From contig NZ_CP024202.1 in assembly GCF_003932755.1 (NCBI RefSeq), forward strand, positions 1,178,001 to 1,242,000: a DNA stretch of 64,000 nucleotides. Reading direction: 5' to 3'. The stretch is from Methylomicrobium sp. wino1 (lineage in GTDB: Bacteria > Pseudomonadota > Gammaproteobacteria > Methylococcales > Methylomonadaceae). The notes under the pieces were generated by a model that saw only the letters and a program-made list of their open reading frames with translations, was not told the origin of the DNA and searched no databases. Positions 18,568 to 27,728 of this stretch are shown here, piece by piece; position 1 is the first letter of the stretch, and every line of letters starts with the position of its first letter. The position numbers were made by a program, and so were the translations under genes.

Positions 18568-19521
18568 GTGCTTCGCTTACTTAATTTGCTCGCCAATCTT
18601 TTTCCATTTTGGGTCATCATCTGTAGCGGCTTAGCATTATTTTTTCCCGCTTGGTTTACCTGGTTCAGCGGCCCGATGATCGTTTGGGGTTTGGCCATTA
18701 TCATGATCGGCATGGGTATTACTCTAAGCTTCGAGGATTTCCGCCGGGTAACGCGCACGACTCGACCGGTATTAATCGGCGTCGTTGCTCAATTTGTTGT
18801 AATGCCTCTTTTGGGATGGGCGATAGCTTCTGGGCTTTCACTTGATCCGCAGTTGGCGGTCGGTCTGATACTGGTGGCTTGTTGCCCCGGCGGCACGGCA
18901 TCGAACGTGGTCAGCTACATTGCTGATGCCGATGTCGCGCTCTCGGTATTGATGACGATGTGCTCCACATTCGCCGCCGTCGTCATGACGCCGCTATTGA
19001 CTCAGTGGCTGGCCGGCGCCTATGTACCGGTTGATGCTTGGAGTTTGTTCTTCAATACCTTGCAAGTGGTGATTCTGCCGGTTTTATCGGGCATGTTGCT
19101 GAATCGATATACACCGCGTCTGGTTCAGGCCGTAACGCCTGTCGCACCGCTCGTTTCGGTGATGGTCATCGCTTTGATTTGCGCAAGCATCATCGGCGCG
19201 AATGCAGATACGATAAAGGATTCGGCTTTACCGTTATTGAGCGCGGTTGCCTTGTTGCACCTCGGCGGATTTACAATCGGCTATGTAATGGCTCGCTTGA
19301 TGAAGCTCGAAGAAAACGCATCCCGCACAATTTCAATTGAGGTAGGCATGCAAAACTCCGGTTTAGGCGCGGTACTTGCCCAATCCAGCTTTGCACAAAT
19401 GGCCCTAGCACCTATACCCTCGGCCATTTCGGCGAGTTTTCATTCGATTATCGGCAGTATACTGGCAGCCTGGTGGCGTATAAGACCGATTAAAAAGATA
19501 GATGAGAATAATGCCGGATGA
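18568..19521 (+). CDS. Bile acid:sodium symporter family transporter
   Basis: A 317-residue inner membrane protein with about nine to ten hydrophobic segments. Typical BASS-family strings are IIMIGMGITLSFEDF (residues ~49-63), PLLGWAIASGLSLDPQLAVGLILVACCPGGTASNVVSYIADADVALSVLMT and ISIEVGMQNSGLGAVLA near the end; the last two carry the crossover-helix sodium sites of the ASBT fold. The closest characterised group is probably PanS/YfeH-type organic-anion carriers, so the substrate may be a carboxylate, not a bile acid. GTG start at 18568. Monocistronic. Confidence 0.88.
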   Translation: MLRLLNLLANLFPFWVIICSGLALFFPAWFTWFSGPMIVWGLAIIMIGMGITLSFEDFRRVTRTTRPVLIGVVAQFVVMPLLGWAIASGLSLDPQLAVGLILVACCPGGTASNVVSYIADADVALSVLMTMCSTFAAVVMTPLLTQWLAGAYVPVDAWSLFFNTLQVVILPVLSGMLLNRYTPRLVQAVTPVAPLVSVMVIALICASIIGANADTIKDSALPLLSAVALLHLGGFTIGYVMARLMKLEENASRTISIEVGMQNSGLGAVLAQSSFAQMALAPIPSAISASFHSIIGSILAAWWRIRPIKKIDENNAG

Positions 19522-19954
19522 ATGATTCCTTGCTTTCGGAAATTTCGGCATCTTTTTATATATAGGTTACCCTGGGAAGAGGGTTTTATAGGTAGGGCTT
19601 TTGCACCTCGGCAATTGCTGAGTTACAAGGACGTAATGAATGCAGAAAATGCAGGAGCATTTTTCTGCCCTGCATTGCCTAAAGCGCCTACTGTTGGTGC
19701 CCTATGCCCTATTACACGCCATCCTTGGTGTTATGCAAAAATCCGCATTCACCCAGGCACCTAAATTCCATAGTCCATTGGCTATGGTTAACTATCTTGG
19801 ATAATTTAGGGCTGGGCTTACCGCGTCTTTTAACGGACTTCCCTGCGCCGAAATTTGACCAGCAAAGGGGCACAACCTCGCGCGGCCTTCAATAGATGAA
19901 CAAGGCTTTTTCTCCCGACCGCCTGATCAAGTGGCCTTTAATCCGCCTGTCGCA
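19522..19954. other. Intergenic region with palindromic repeat
   Basis: 433 bp. Positions about 19630-19700 carry a GAATGCAG...GCAGGAGCA...TCTGCCCTGC unit related to those at 4110-4165 and 41198-41235, then GCCTAAAGCGCCTACTGTTGGTG shared with 10470. A complete CCCAG...CTGGG palindrome follows at 19752-19816. No gene seen. Confidence 0.55.
19752..19816. repeat. CCCAGCACCTAAATT palindromic repeat, copy 3
   Basis: Left arm CCCAGGCACCTAAATT and right arm AATTTAGGGCTGGG (each with one change from the consensus) flank a centre nearly identical to positions 1-40. Confidence 0.8.
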
Positions 19955-20773
19955 CTATTGATCGGCAGGGCTGTCCAATTGCAAGTGATGACTGGTGTCT
20001 TCATCTTCAAAGTAGCCGTCCAAATCATCGAACAACTCATCATGATCGTCCGGCGACATGACACCGTCATTAATCAAATATTCACGGCGCTGGAAATAAG
20101 CGGTCTTGATGAATTCGTAACGATCGACTGCGGCTTCATCTAAAATCTTCTCCGAAGACAACAAGCCCGCGCGCTTATCGACACCCTCTACCGCATTGGC
20201 CGCAGTGCTCGCTGCGCTAACCGCTGCTCCTGCAAACATCGTATACGTCAACGGATCCATCAAAGCATCGCCAACCAGACCGGCTACGCCACGGGGAGAA
20301 CCGGGCCCGATGAACGGCAACACCAAATATGGGCCGGTTGGTACACCCCAATAGCCGAGGGTCTGATCGAAATCTTCAATATTCTTGGGCAAATCGACTT
20401 CGCTTGCTACGTCGAAAAAGCCTCCCAAGCCTAATGTCGTATTAAGAAAAAAACGTCCGGTGTCTTTTCCGGCCTGAGCCAATTTCAATTGGAAGATATC
20501 GTTGAGAATCACGCCAATATCGTCGATATTGCTAAAGAAATTGGTGATCCCTTGACTGACCGGATCAGGAGTCACGTAATCATAGCCTTTGGCGATTGGC
20601 TTCATCACGTAATGATCGAGATCTTCATTAAAGGAATGTACGCTACGATTCCAGCCCTCCCATGGATCGTCTGGGTTGGCGGGAGTCGCGGCACAGCCGC
20701 TCAACAGGACTGTACATAACAAGCCTACTGTTGTAAAAGTATTAGGCCCGGAGGCAAGTAATTTAAGGCGCAT
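19955..20773 (-). CDS. mlaA: MlaA/VacJ outer-membrane lipoprotein
   Basis: Component of the Mla system that removes mislocalised phospholipids from the outer leaflet of the outer membrane. The 272-residue product has a lipoprotein signal with lipobox LLSGC (Cys27). The family core follows: DPWEGWNRSVHSFNEDLDHYVMKPIAKGYDYVTP, NFFSNIDDIGVILNDIFQLK, RFFLNTTLGLGGFFDVASE, QTLGYWGVPTGPYLVLPFIGPGSPR and an acidic C-terminal tail (DDLDGYFEDEDTS). The mlaBCDEF genes are not adjacent. Confidence 0.93.
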   Translation of the reverse strand: MRLKLLASGPNTFTTVGLLCTVLLSGCAATPANPDDPWEGWNRSVHSFNEDLDHYVMKPIAKGYDYVTPDPVSQGITNFFSNIDDIGVILNDIFQLKLAQAGKDTGRFFLNTTLGLGGFFDVASEVDLPKNIEDFDQTLGYWGVPTGPYLVLPFIGPGSPRGVAGLVGDALMDPLTYTMFAGAAVSAASTAANAVEGVDKRAGLLSSEKILDEAAVDRYEFIKTAYFQRREYLINDGVMSPDDHDELFDDLDGYFEDEDTSHHLQLDSPADQ

Positions 20774-21763
20774 AGTTTTCTTATTTAGTTATTCATTAAA
20801 TAAATCGGCGTCATTTTAGCAGTAATTCCTGATTGTTATGAGTTCTTATTGCTGATTCTGCCAACAGCTGACGATAAAAAAGAATAAATCCCGTTGTACC
20901 TCCTCGGAATATCCAGTATACAATGTAAATCAAGACCCAATTGACCAAGGTGTTAATCGCCGAAACATAGCGTTACGCAACCAATATTCAGGGCCGTTTC
21001 GTTCCTGAAATAACCGGCATAAACCACCATTCCTTATTCATAGTCAAAAATTGACTAACTTTAAGGTATGGGGTGTACCGGCGAGGATGCCACCAACGGA
21101 GTTCCTCAATAACACATACCCACACATTTAATTCTTAAGACAGTTTTTCGATCACGAGTCCATTCCAAATCGATGGGCATTAGCATAGCAGACTGAACTT
21201 ACTATGAGCTTTCAATTTAACAAAGGTCAGTATTCACCCCCGTCTTAAATTCGTAGTCTAGACGACAGCTTAGAATAATTTATGCTCTACCCGGACACAT
21301 TTTCGGTTTTTAGCAGAATCTATTCGCTTTGTTTAACAATGCTCCACTCTCACAGATGGTGCCGCGGCGCGGCGAGGTCGACTTGGTATTCGCGATGGCC
21401 GGTCACGCCGCCGTTGTTGTCTTATTTAGTGAAAAAACATGTCGATAGTCATTGATCGCTTATAAGCGCCGGGCGCAGAGGCAAAAGAATGTAGGCGTGC
21501 GAACGTCTTGTTTGCAACAAGCCCTCTGATGTACAGCATGTAGCACGTATGCAGCGCAACGGAATACGGGAATGGCGTGGCTTCGAAATTCCCGGATTGC
21601 GCTACGCTCCATCCGGGCTACGCTGCTGCGGAATGTTTTCGCTTTATAGCGGTTGTCACTTTCATTGAAAGCCACGTTGCGAGCGTTTTTTATCATTTCT
21701 CCGCGCCTCTGCGCGATAATGCTTTTAATTCACCGCTCGGCGCAGTAAACCTCTCTAGAAAAA
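20774..21763. other. About 1 kb intergenic region with repeat-derived sequence
   Basis: No convincing gene. A segment at about 21360-21445 (GGTGCCGCGGCGCGGCGAGG...) is GC-rich compared with its surroundings and may be a transposase scrap. Positions about 21540-21640 encode, on the minus strand, a repetitive-looking frame (MERSAIREFRSH...) that I take to be a dispersed repeat. The rest is AT-rich and unassigned. Confidence 0.4.
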
Positions 21764-22252
21764 TCAATCTTCCTCGGCTTTGATGATTTTACCGGTTTCG
21801 GCGTCGACCTCGACTTCCATTTCGCGTCCATCCGCCATTTTTATTTCGAATTCATAGACCGCAAAACCGTCGGTATTGATTTCATATTCCACTTCGCTAA
21901 TCCTGCCCGGATAGGCTTCTAGCGCTATTTTACGGGCCTGCGCTTCGTCGGTCTTTTTCAATGCTGCGAAAGCCGGATGATTGGCATCCGGGAGTTCTTG
22001 TTCTTTTTCGAAAATATTGCCGGTGTTATCGCATTTAAACTCCCATTTAGCGCCGTCAGCAGATTTTGCTTTGACTTTGTAATATTCGACGCCTTTTTTG
22101 GTTTTCAACTTCATTTTGACAATCGGGTCTTGCGTGATTTCGCCGACTGCTTTTCGGCAGGCGTCGAAGGCCGTGTTGTCTTGAGCGATAGCGACCGTGC
22201 CGAATAAACCCAGTAAGGCGCTCGAATAAAAAGTTTTATTTTTATAACTCAT
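21764..22252 (-). CDS. Periplasmic PepSY domain protein
   Basis: The 162-residue product has a signal peptide (ending TVAIAQ at about residue 23), an N-terminal region with two Cys (FDACRKAV and WEFKCDN, possibly a disulfide), and a C-terminal PepSY domain (about residues 90-160: EAQARKIALEAYPGRISEVEYEINTDGFAVYEFEI, then EVEVDAETGKIIKAEED). PepSY proteins are thought to inhibit proteases or bind ligands in the periplasm; the role here is unknown. I chose ATG at 22252 because GAGGTC precedes it on the minus strand. ATGs up to 22306 extend the frame without RBS support. Confidence 0.85.
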   Translation of the reverse strand: MSYKNKTFYSSALLGLFGTVAIAQDNTAFDACRKAVGEITQDPIVKMKLKTKKGVEYYKVKAKSADGAKWEFKCDNTGNIFEKEQELPDANHPAFAALKKTDEAQARKIALEAYPGRISEVEYEINTDGFAVYEFEIKMADGREMEVEVDAETGKIIKAEED

Positions 22253-22847
22253 GATGATAGACCTCATTGAAAAGTTAATAGGGGCACTCATTGCCGATGC
22301 CGACAAGCCCTCTCGAGTCCGGGGCGAGGTATCGGCCTAAGGGTACAAGAATATGAAAGTATTTGCTATTTCTAGTTCCCACGGTCCTCCGTGGGAACCC
22401 ATACCTTGGCTACCGCGAGGCAAGATCGGTTTACATTCCCACGCTGGAGCGGTGGGAACGAGGAAAGTTTCATGAAGATTTAGGCTATGTTCGCATGGTA
22501 GTTGAAAAGACATCGAAAGCGTTATCCCTGCGGGGATTGCCGGAATCCAATTACCATTGGATGGCAGGTTTTTCGGGTTTCCACGGTCCTCCGGGAACCC
22601 AGACAGGGGACGCTCCAGCGCCCCCGATCCGCAGAGTGACTCGAACTGCATTTCCATGTAGAGCGTGGAAACGATGACAAATCATTCAACTCTGTCAAGT
22701 ACGAGGTTAGTTTGGCGAGGATGTCGGCTGCCGGTCCTCGATACCATCTATTGTTACCTAACGCACTCAACCTCGAAATCGCGACGAAGGCGTCGCTCCC
22801 ACAAAGAAGATAGCAAACGATTTTACTATAGCTCACAACCGGGCTGA
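22253..22847. repeat. Intergenic region packed with REP-like repeats
   Basis: About 595 bp. It holds TTCCCACGGTCCTCCGTGGGAACC (about 22375-22400) and a related unit near 22578, an end of the GGCTATG family at 22482-22505 with no visible partner, and from about 22725 to 22805 a reverse-oriented copy of the GTGGGAGCGACGCC...TTAACGCACTCAACCTC REP-like unit found at 51219, 57538 and 60202. Confidence 0.6.
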
Positions 22848-25079
22848 TTAGAAACTTATCCTAGCGCCGCCCATAATTTGGAATTGCTGGCCCGGATGAA
22901 TGCCGTCAACTCGGCTAGCGACGTATTTTTTACTGCTCAAGTTGTAAGCATTCATAAAGACATCGAAGTTTTTGGTTACATGATAATTAGCCGAAGCACT
23001 GAATGTCGTATAGCCTGGAATCGTGCCTTCGCGACCTGTGTCATCAACTTCTCTCGTGTTGTGAGGGTCGACAAATTGCCGGCTGACGCTATGTAGGCCG
23101 AAGCGAACATCGAGACCCCACGGCGTTTCGACGCCTACATTGGCATTAACTACATGCGCGGGCGCATAAGGCAACACATTACCTCTACGGATTGGTGTCG
23201 GATTATCATCTCCGTCGACTGCATTGGGTAGATTGCTATCAAAAAACGCATCTAAAAACGTATAAGATGCTGTCAGATAATAATTATAAGACGTTCCGAA
23301 CAACTGGTCCGAATCTAAACGAAAAGCGGTTTCCAAACCTTGATGCACAGTTTCACCGGCATTGGCGTTTTGATTGGCGTCCGTACTACTTAGCCGCAAA
23401 ATTTGGTCGTCGATGTCGATTCTAAACCAAGTGATTTCAGTATTGACCCCAGGTATCGGTTGTGCCCGCATGCCGACTTCGTAATTCAAACTGGTTTCAG
23501 GATCGACGATATTGAGGGTTCCGGTTGTCGGCGATAAGGTTTCATCCGGGCGTGGAGGCGCGAATCCGCGATGCACACCGGCAAATAAAGTAATGTTGTT
23601 AAAACCGTTATAAGTAGCCCCGATACCCGGCAATGCTTCGGCGTAGTCTTGACTAGCCGTTAAGCTGTTTTTGTTGTTGGTGTTTTCCATGTGGAAATAT
23701 TCGACGCGTACGCCGGGCGTGACGGTGAAGTCACCCAAAAAGAACTTGTTTTGCGCAAAAAACGAGAAGGCTTGCGTATCGATCGAGTTGTCTTGATGGC
23801 GGTCTCGACCTCGCAGATCAATTAAGCCTCTTGTTCTATCTGTCGGACCGGCATTGCCGACAAAGCGTTTACGTTCGGCCCATTCGAAATGTCCTCGAAC
23901 ACCGACAGCTGTTTCACTGTTTACGCCGAAGAAGTCATGATTGAACACGAAGCGAGGTTCGATTCCGAACACGCCGTAGTTTCTAGGCCGTTGTTCGTTA
24001 CCGCAAAGCGGTGCATTTCTAAAGTCGTCTCTATCAATTCCCGGTTTACAATTTGGCATGCTTTCGGAATCGCTAGCCTGCCTAATCGACTCGCGCGACA
24101 TGTAATGGCCATAAATGTTAGTACTAAAGCGCGCATCGTCGCTGACATCGAATTCATAGAGCGCCTGACCGGAATACCGTTCGACCTCGAATACGTCGTT
24201 CACCAAAAAGTTGGTACGCGGATTGTTGATAAAGTCATCGCGTTTCATGCCGGCCTCGCCCATCCTCGCTTCCTCATAGGTATACGTTGCTTTCAGCAAT
24301 AGGCGATGTCGGTCATTGAATTTTATCAAGCTTCTGACTGCCAAATCGTCGAGAAATTGTTTTTGTCCTTGACGATTGCCGTCCGCTTCCTGACGAATGT
24401 AATCCAAAGCCAAGCCGACATTGTCGATCGTGCCGCCTAAATTGACATGCGCATCGTAATAACCGTTATTACCGCCGGCGCCGCGAATCGAACCGCCGAA
24501 TTCTTCCGGAATCGCAGGGCTGACATAGTTGATTGCACCGCCGATCGTTTGCGGCCCGTAAATCAATTGTCCCGAGCCTTTTAATATCTCGATGCGGTCG
24601 ATACGCAACATCGAAGGAATGTAATGGTTGCTCGGATCGCTGTAAGGCGCCAATTGAGTCGGCACGCCGTCTTCGAGGACTTGCGTTCGAACGCCGCGCC
24701 TTGGGTCTAAGCCGCGGATGCCGAGATTGAAACGTCTACCCAGTACATCCTCATCGATAATATTAATGCCAGGTACGGTACGTAAGGCATCCTTCGACGA
24801 TAACGGGCCTTGTCGTTCGATAACGGTTTTATCGAAGACCGAACCGGAACCGGGAATGTGCTCCAATTGAGATGCTTGTCCGATGATTTCGATGCTCGGT
24901 AATTCCAATGTCGGTGGACGGTCATCCACTTTAGCGGCATTAGCATTCACGGCAACCAACACGGCAACCGTCATTAAACTCATGCGGAAAGTCGCTACTT
25001 GGCCCTGCCCGCTGCCCGTCGCATTCTGATTAGATTCGATTTTTATTATAGAAATTAAGGACATTGCACTACCACTCAT
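22848..25079 (-). CDS. TonB-dependent outer-membrane receptor, FecA-like
   Basis: A 743-residue receptor. After the signal region (hydrophobic stretch MTVAVLVAVNANAA at residues ~37-50) comes the plug domain: KDALRTVPGINIIDED, GIRGLDPRRGVRTQVLEDGVPTQLAPYSDPSNHY, RIEILKGSGQLIYGPQTIGGAINYVSP. A 22-strand barrel region then ends in Phe (GGARISF). The plug resembles FecA, so a ferric chelate is the likely substrate, but no fecIR regulators or ABC importer adjoin. Starts at 25079 or 25064 are both possible. Ferrochelatase upstream and the PepSY gene downstream on the same strand suggest an iron theme. Confidence 0.92.
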   Translation of the reverse strand: MSGSAMSLISIIKIESNQNATGSGQGQVATFRMSLMTVAVLVAVNANAAKVDDRPPTLELPSIEIIGQASQLEHIPGSGSVFDKTVIERQGPLSSKDALRTVPGINIIDEDVLGRRFNLGIRGLDPRRGVRTQVLEDGVPTQLAPYSDPSNHYIPSMLRIDRIEILKGSGQLIYGPQTIGGAINYVSPAIPEEFGGSIRGAGGNNGYYDAHVNLGGTIDNVGLALDYIRQEADGNRQGQKQFLDDLAVRSLIKFNDRHRLLLKATYTYEEARMGEAGMKRDDFINNPRTNFLVNDVFEVERYSGQALYEFDVSDDARFSTNIYGHYMSRESIRQASDSESMPNCKPGIDRDDFRNAPLCGNEQRPRNYGVFGIEPRFVFNHDFFGVNSETAVGVRGHFEWAERKRFVGNAGPTDRTRGLIDLRGRDRHQDNSIDTQAFSFFAQNKFFLGDFTVTPGVRVEYFHMENTNNKNSLTASQDYAEALPGIGATYNGFNNITLFAGVHRGFAPPRPDETLSPTTGTLNIVDPETSLNYEVGMRAQPIPGVNTEITWFRIDIDDQILRLSSTDANQNANAGETVHQGLETAFRLDSDQLFGTSYNYYLTASYTFLDAFFDSNLPNAVDGDDNPTPIRRGNVLPYAPAHVVNANVGVETPWGLDVRFGLHSVSRQFVDPHNTREVDDTGREGTIPGYTTFSASANYHVTKNFDVFMNAYNLSSKKYVASRVDGIHPGQQFQIMGGARISF

Positions 25080-25396
25080 AAGCCACTTTTTTGAAAGCGG
25101 CCATTTTAGTGAGCGTTGTCCCTTTTACCTATAGGAAAAACTCCCGAACTTTTTGAATGCGGTTAGCGAAATGATGCGGCATTTTATAAGCTTATCAAGC
25201 ACTATTTTCTATCCCATAGCCATTAAATAAAGCCATCACAGAAATAAGTAATGCTTGAAATCAGGCTCTAATGTACCTCAAAAGCTTGCCATCCATGGCA
25301 CTGGATTCCGCCAGTCCATGGCGGAATGACGGGTTTCCGTTGACTTAATGGCAGTGACTTCCTGCTCCCTGCTTTCTGTTAACCGCTAACTAACCC
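25080..25396. other. Intergenic region upstream of the TonB receptor
   Basis: 317 bp. AT-rich near the receptor start, then a segment at about 25285-25345 (TTGCCATCCATGGCA...CCGCCAGTCCATGGCGGAATGACGGG) that recurs at about 42865-42905 in another form. No clear Fur box seen. Confidence 0.4.
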
Positions 25397-26476
25397 TTAA
25401 ATCTTCGCCCCCAAGGCTTTCGCCAAATGATCGCGTTTTCCTGTATCGCTCTCGATTTCCCAGCCTTGCAGGTGTTGCCGGATCAATCGACCCAGCGCGT
25501 CGATATGCCCAGGTACAGCATTGAGCGCATCGATGTATTCATAACGCTCGCCGCCGCTACTTAAAAAATAAGAACGGTTTTCGACGCCGATCTCTTCAAT
25601 CGTTTCGAGACAATCGGCGGAAAAACCAGGGCAAAATATTTGTACCGACTTGCAGCCTTGGCCCGGCAAGGCTTTCAGCATTTCATCGGTATAAGGTTTA
25701 AGCCATTCCTCACGGCCGAAGCGAGATTGAAAGGTCGTCATGTAGTCATCGGCACCGAGCCCAAGTGCTTCGGCGATCAATCGGGACGTTTTATAGCATT
25801 CGCAGTGATACGGGTCGCCGTTATGTAAATAGCGTAGAGGAATCCCGTGATATGAAAACATCAATTTATCGGCACGGCCATGCGCATGCCAATGATGACG
25901 GATATGCTCGGCTGCAGCTTGGATAAACGGTTCGAAATCGTGATAGTGATTGATGAAACGCAATTCCGGCAACCACCGGCGCTTTTTGAATTGATCCGCC
26001 AAGGCATCGAAGGTCGAGGCGGTCGTCGACGCCGAATATTGCGGGTATAGCGGTAGCACCACTAATTTTCGGACGCCTTGTTGCAATAACTTATCCAGTA
26101 CCGATGCGATCGACGGAGAACCGTAACGCATCGCGAAATCGAGTACCAGATCGTTTCCCCAATCCGCTTGTAGATTTTTTTGCAAGGCTTCGGCTTGATG
26201 CCGGGTATGAAACATCAACGGCGAACCTTTGTCGGTCCATACTGATTTGTAGGATTTTGCCGAACGCCGAGGGCGAATTCGCAGAATGATGAAATTCAAG
26301 ACGAACCACCAAATTAACCGAGGAGCCTCGACGACCCTCGGGTCGGACAAGAACTCCTTAAGATAAACACGCAACTCCTTTGCGGTCGGTGCTTTCGGCG
26401 TACCTAGATTAGTAATCAAAACACCGATTTTATCGTTTTGTAGATGCGTGAATGCGGGACTGCCTTTAAATTTCAT
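25397..26476 (-). CDS. hemH: Ferrochelatase
   Basis: Inserts Fe2+ into protoporphyrin IX, the last step of protoheme synthesis. The 359-residue protein shows the family landmarks: GVLITNLGTPKAPTAKELRVYLKEFLSDPRVVE at residues ~18-50, YPQYSASTTAS, MFSYHGIPLRYLHNGDPYHCECYKTSRLIA with the catalytic His of SYHG, FQSRFGREEWLKPYTDE, and CPGFSADCLETIEEIG. Start ATG at 26476. Probably soluble or peripheral at the inner membrane. Upstream of and co-oriented with the TonB receptor, 317 bp apart. Confidence 0.96.
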   Translation of the reverse strand: MKFKGSPAFTHLQNDKIGVLITNLGTPKAPTAKELRVYLKEFLSDPRVVEAPRLIWWFVLNFIILRIRPRRSAKSYKSVWTDKGSPLMFHTRHQAEALQKNLQADWGNDLVLDFAMRYGSPSIASVLDKLLQQGVRKLVVLPLYPQYSASTTASTFDALADQFKKRRWLPELRFINHYHDFEPFIQAAAEHIRHHWHAHGRADKLMFSYHGIPLRYLHNGDPYHCECYKTSRLIAEALGLGADDYMTTFQSRFGREEWLKPYTDEMLKALPGQGCKSVQIFCPGFSADCLETIEEIGVENRSYFLSSGGERYEYIDALNAVPGHIDALGRLIRQHLQGWEIESDTGKRDHLAKALGAKI

Positions 26477-26610
26477 GCTTTTTTCGCTTTGGAATATTAT
26501 TTTGTCGAATTTTGTTAACTCAGCCTTATTTATACCTTTAGCACTTCAAATTTCGGCAGTGCCTGAGGAGGCTCCGAAATTTGATCTGCGATAGGTATAA
26601 CAAGGTTGGG

Positions 26611-27390
26611 TTAATCGAAAAGCGCCTGGTCTAAATTTTTACTATTTTCTAAACCTCTAAGTTCAGCTTTATCTTTTATGCCATGAAATTTCGTGCCGGC
26701 AAGGTTGGCCTGCGAAAAATCGGCATCGAGCAGTTTGGCTTTGGACAGATCGGCGCCCGACAAATCGGCTCCGGTGAGATCGGCGCCCGCCATATCGGCG
26801 ACCATTAAATTAGCGTTTTGCAGATTAGCGCCATTCAATTTGGCCAAGCGTAACATCGCCCGACTCAAATTGGCGCCGGCGAGATTGGCACCGGTCAAAT
26901 CGGCGCCTTTCAAGTTGGCCCGCATCAAACCCATCGGCTGATTTTTCATATCCGCGCCCCAATTGGCGTCTCTCAGATCGGCACCTTTTAAATTAGCACC
27001 GTCCATCACGGCAATAAAACGACTGCCTCTTAAATTGGCCTTGCTCAAATCGGCCTTGACTAAACTGACGCCAAACACGCTGCAATTCGAAAGATCGGCG
27101 CCGGAAAGATTGATGCCGGTCATCACGGTCAAATCCAAGACCAAACCGGACAAATTACTATTGCTAAAATCGGCCCTTCTCAAATCGGCGCCCCATAAAT
27201 CGGCATGGCGAAAATCCAATCCGGATAAATCGACTCCGCGTAAGTCCTTGCGGCGTAAATCGGCCGGATTCTCTTGTGTGGCTGTGCTTAGCATTTGTTC
27301 GATTTGCGCACGGTCGAGATCGGACGCAAGCACCGAGGAAGTATTCAGTACCAATAAAAACAACGAGGTAAATAGGGCGGGTATTTTCAT
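26611..27390 (-). CDS. Exported pentapeptide-repeat protein
   Basis: The 259-residue product has a signal peptide (residues 1-22, ending SVLAS), a short helical part (DRAQIEQMLSTATQENPADLR), then about 35 tandem A(D/N)LXX pentapeptides from residue ~48 to ~250. These form a right-handed quadrilateral beta-helix. Such proteins in the periplasm have no established role; cytosolic relatives protect DNA gyrase, but the signal peptide argues against that. ATG at 27390 has AGGAGATG upstream. Longer frames opening upstream to 27726 run through repeat sequence and are not believed. Confidence 0.9.
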   Translation of the reverse strand: MKIPALFTSLFLLVLNTSSVLASDLDRAQIEQMLSTATQENPADLRRKDLRGVDLSGLDFRHADLWGADLRRADFSNSNLSGLVLDLTVMTGINLSGADLSNCSVFGVSLVKADLSKANLRGSRFIAVMDGANLKGADLRDANWGADMKNQPMGLMRANLKGADLTGANLAGANLSRAMLRLAKLNGANLQNANLMVADMAGADLTGADLSGADLSKAKLLDADFSQANLAGTKFHGIKDKAELRGLENSKNLDQALFD

Positions 27391-27728
27391 CGTAACATCT
27401 CCTAATACGTTGGCTTGATCGAAACTCATTATATACTCTGAGCAAGGGCATGTTCCGTTTTCTAAAGCGCCCATATACCCTTTGCTAGTCAAATTTCGGC
27501 GCCGGGGTGTCCCCCAAAGAGGACGCCGTGAATACATCCAAGTAAGCTCTATGACAGCATCCATGCTGGCAAAGCCTTTGCTGAACACCCCGGCGCCTCC
27601 ATCGTTAATGCCGAAATTTGAAGTGCGAAAGGTATACAAACGAAATGCTTTGTTCCTGACGTTCCGATATTTCTGAGTTAAACTAATCTCCTTTCCTACT
27701 CTCCCTGTATTTGTCTCAAAACGCACTC
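27391..27728. other. Divergent intergenic region with a GCCGGGGTG inverted repeat
   Basis: About 338 bp. TTTCGGCGCCGGGGTGT (about 27488-27504) and ACACCCCGGCGCC (about 27585-27597) form an inverted pair enclosing the common ACGCCGTGAATACATCCA unit. AAATTTGAAGTGCGAAAGGTATA at about 27613 recurs near 26540, 10380 and 59790. Confidence 0.5.

Noticed and set aside
21460-21696. 78-codon minus-strand frame (MIKNARNVAF...)
   Set aside because: Composition and the MERSAIREF-type string look like a translated dispersed repeat, not a gene.
25080-25200. Fur box or riboswitch upstream of the TonB receptor
   Set aside because: No recognisable GATAATGATAATCATTATC-like site or cobalamin-type structure could be made out by eye.
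26693-27418. Long plus-strand frames opposite the pentapeptide-repeat gene
   Set aside because: The antisense of a regular pentapeptide repeat stays open by periodicity; the encoded sequence is a simple mirror of the repeat.
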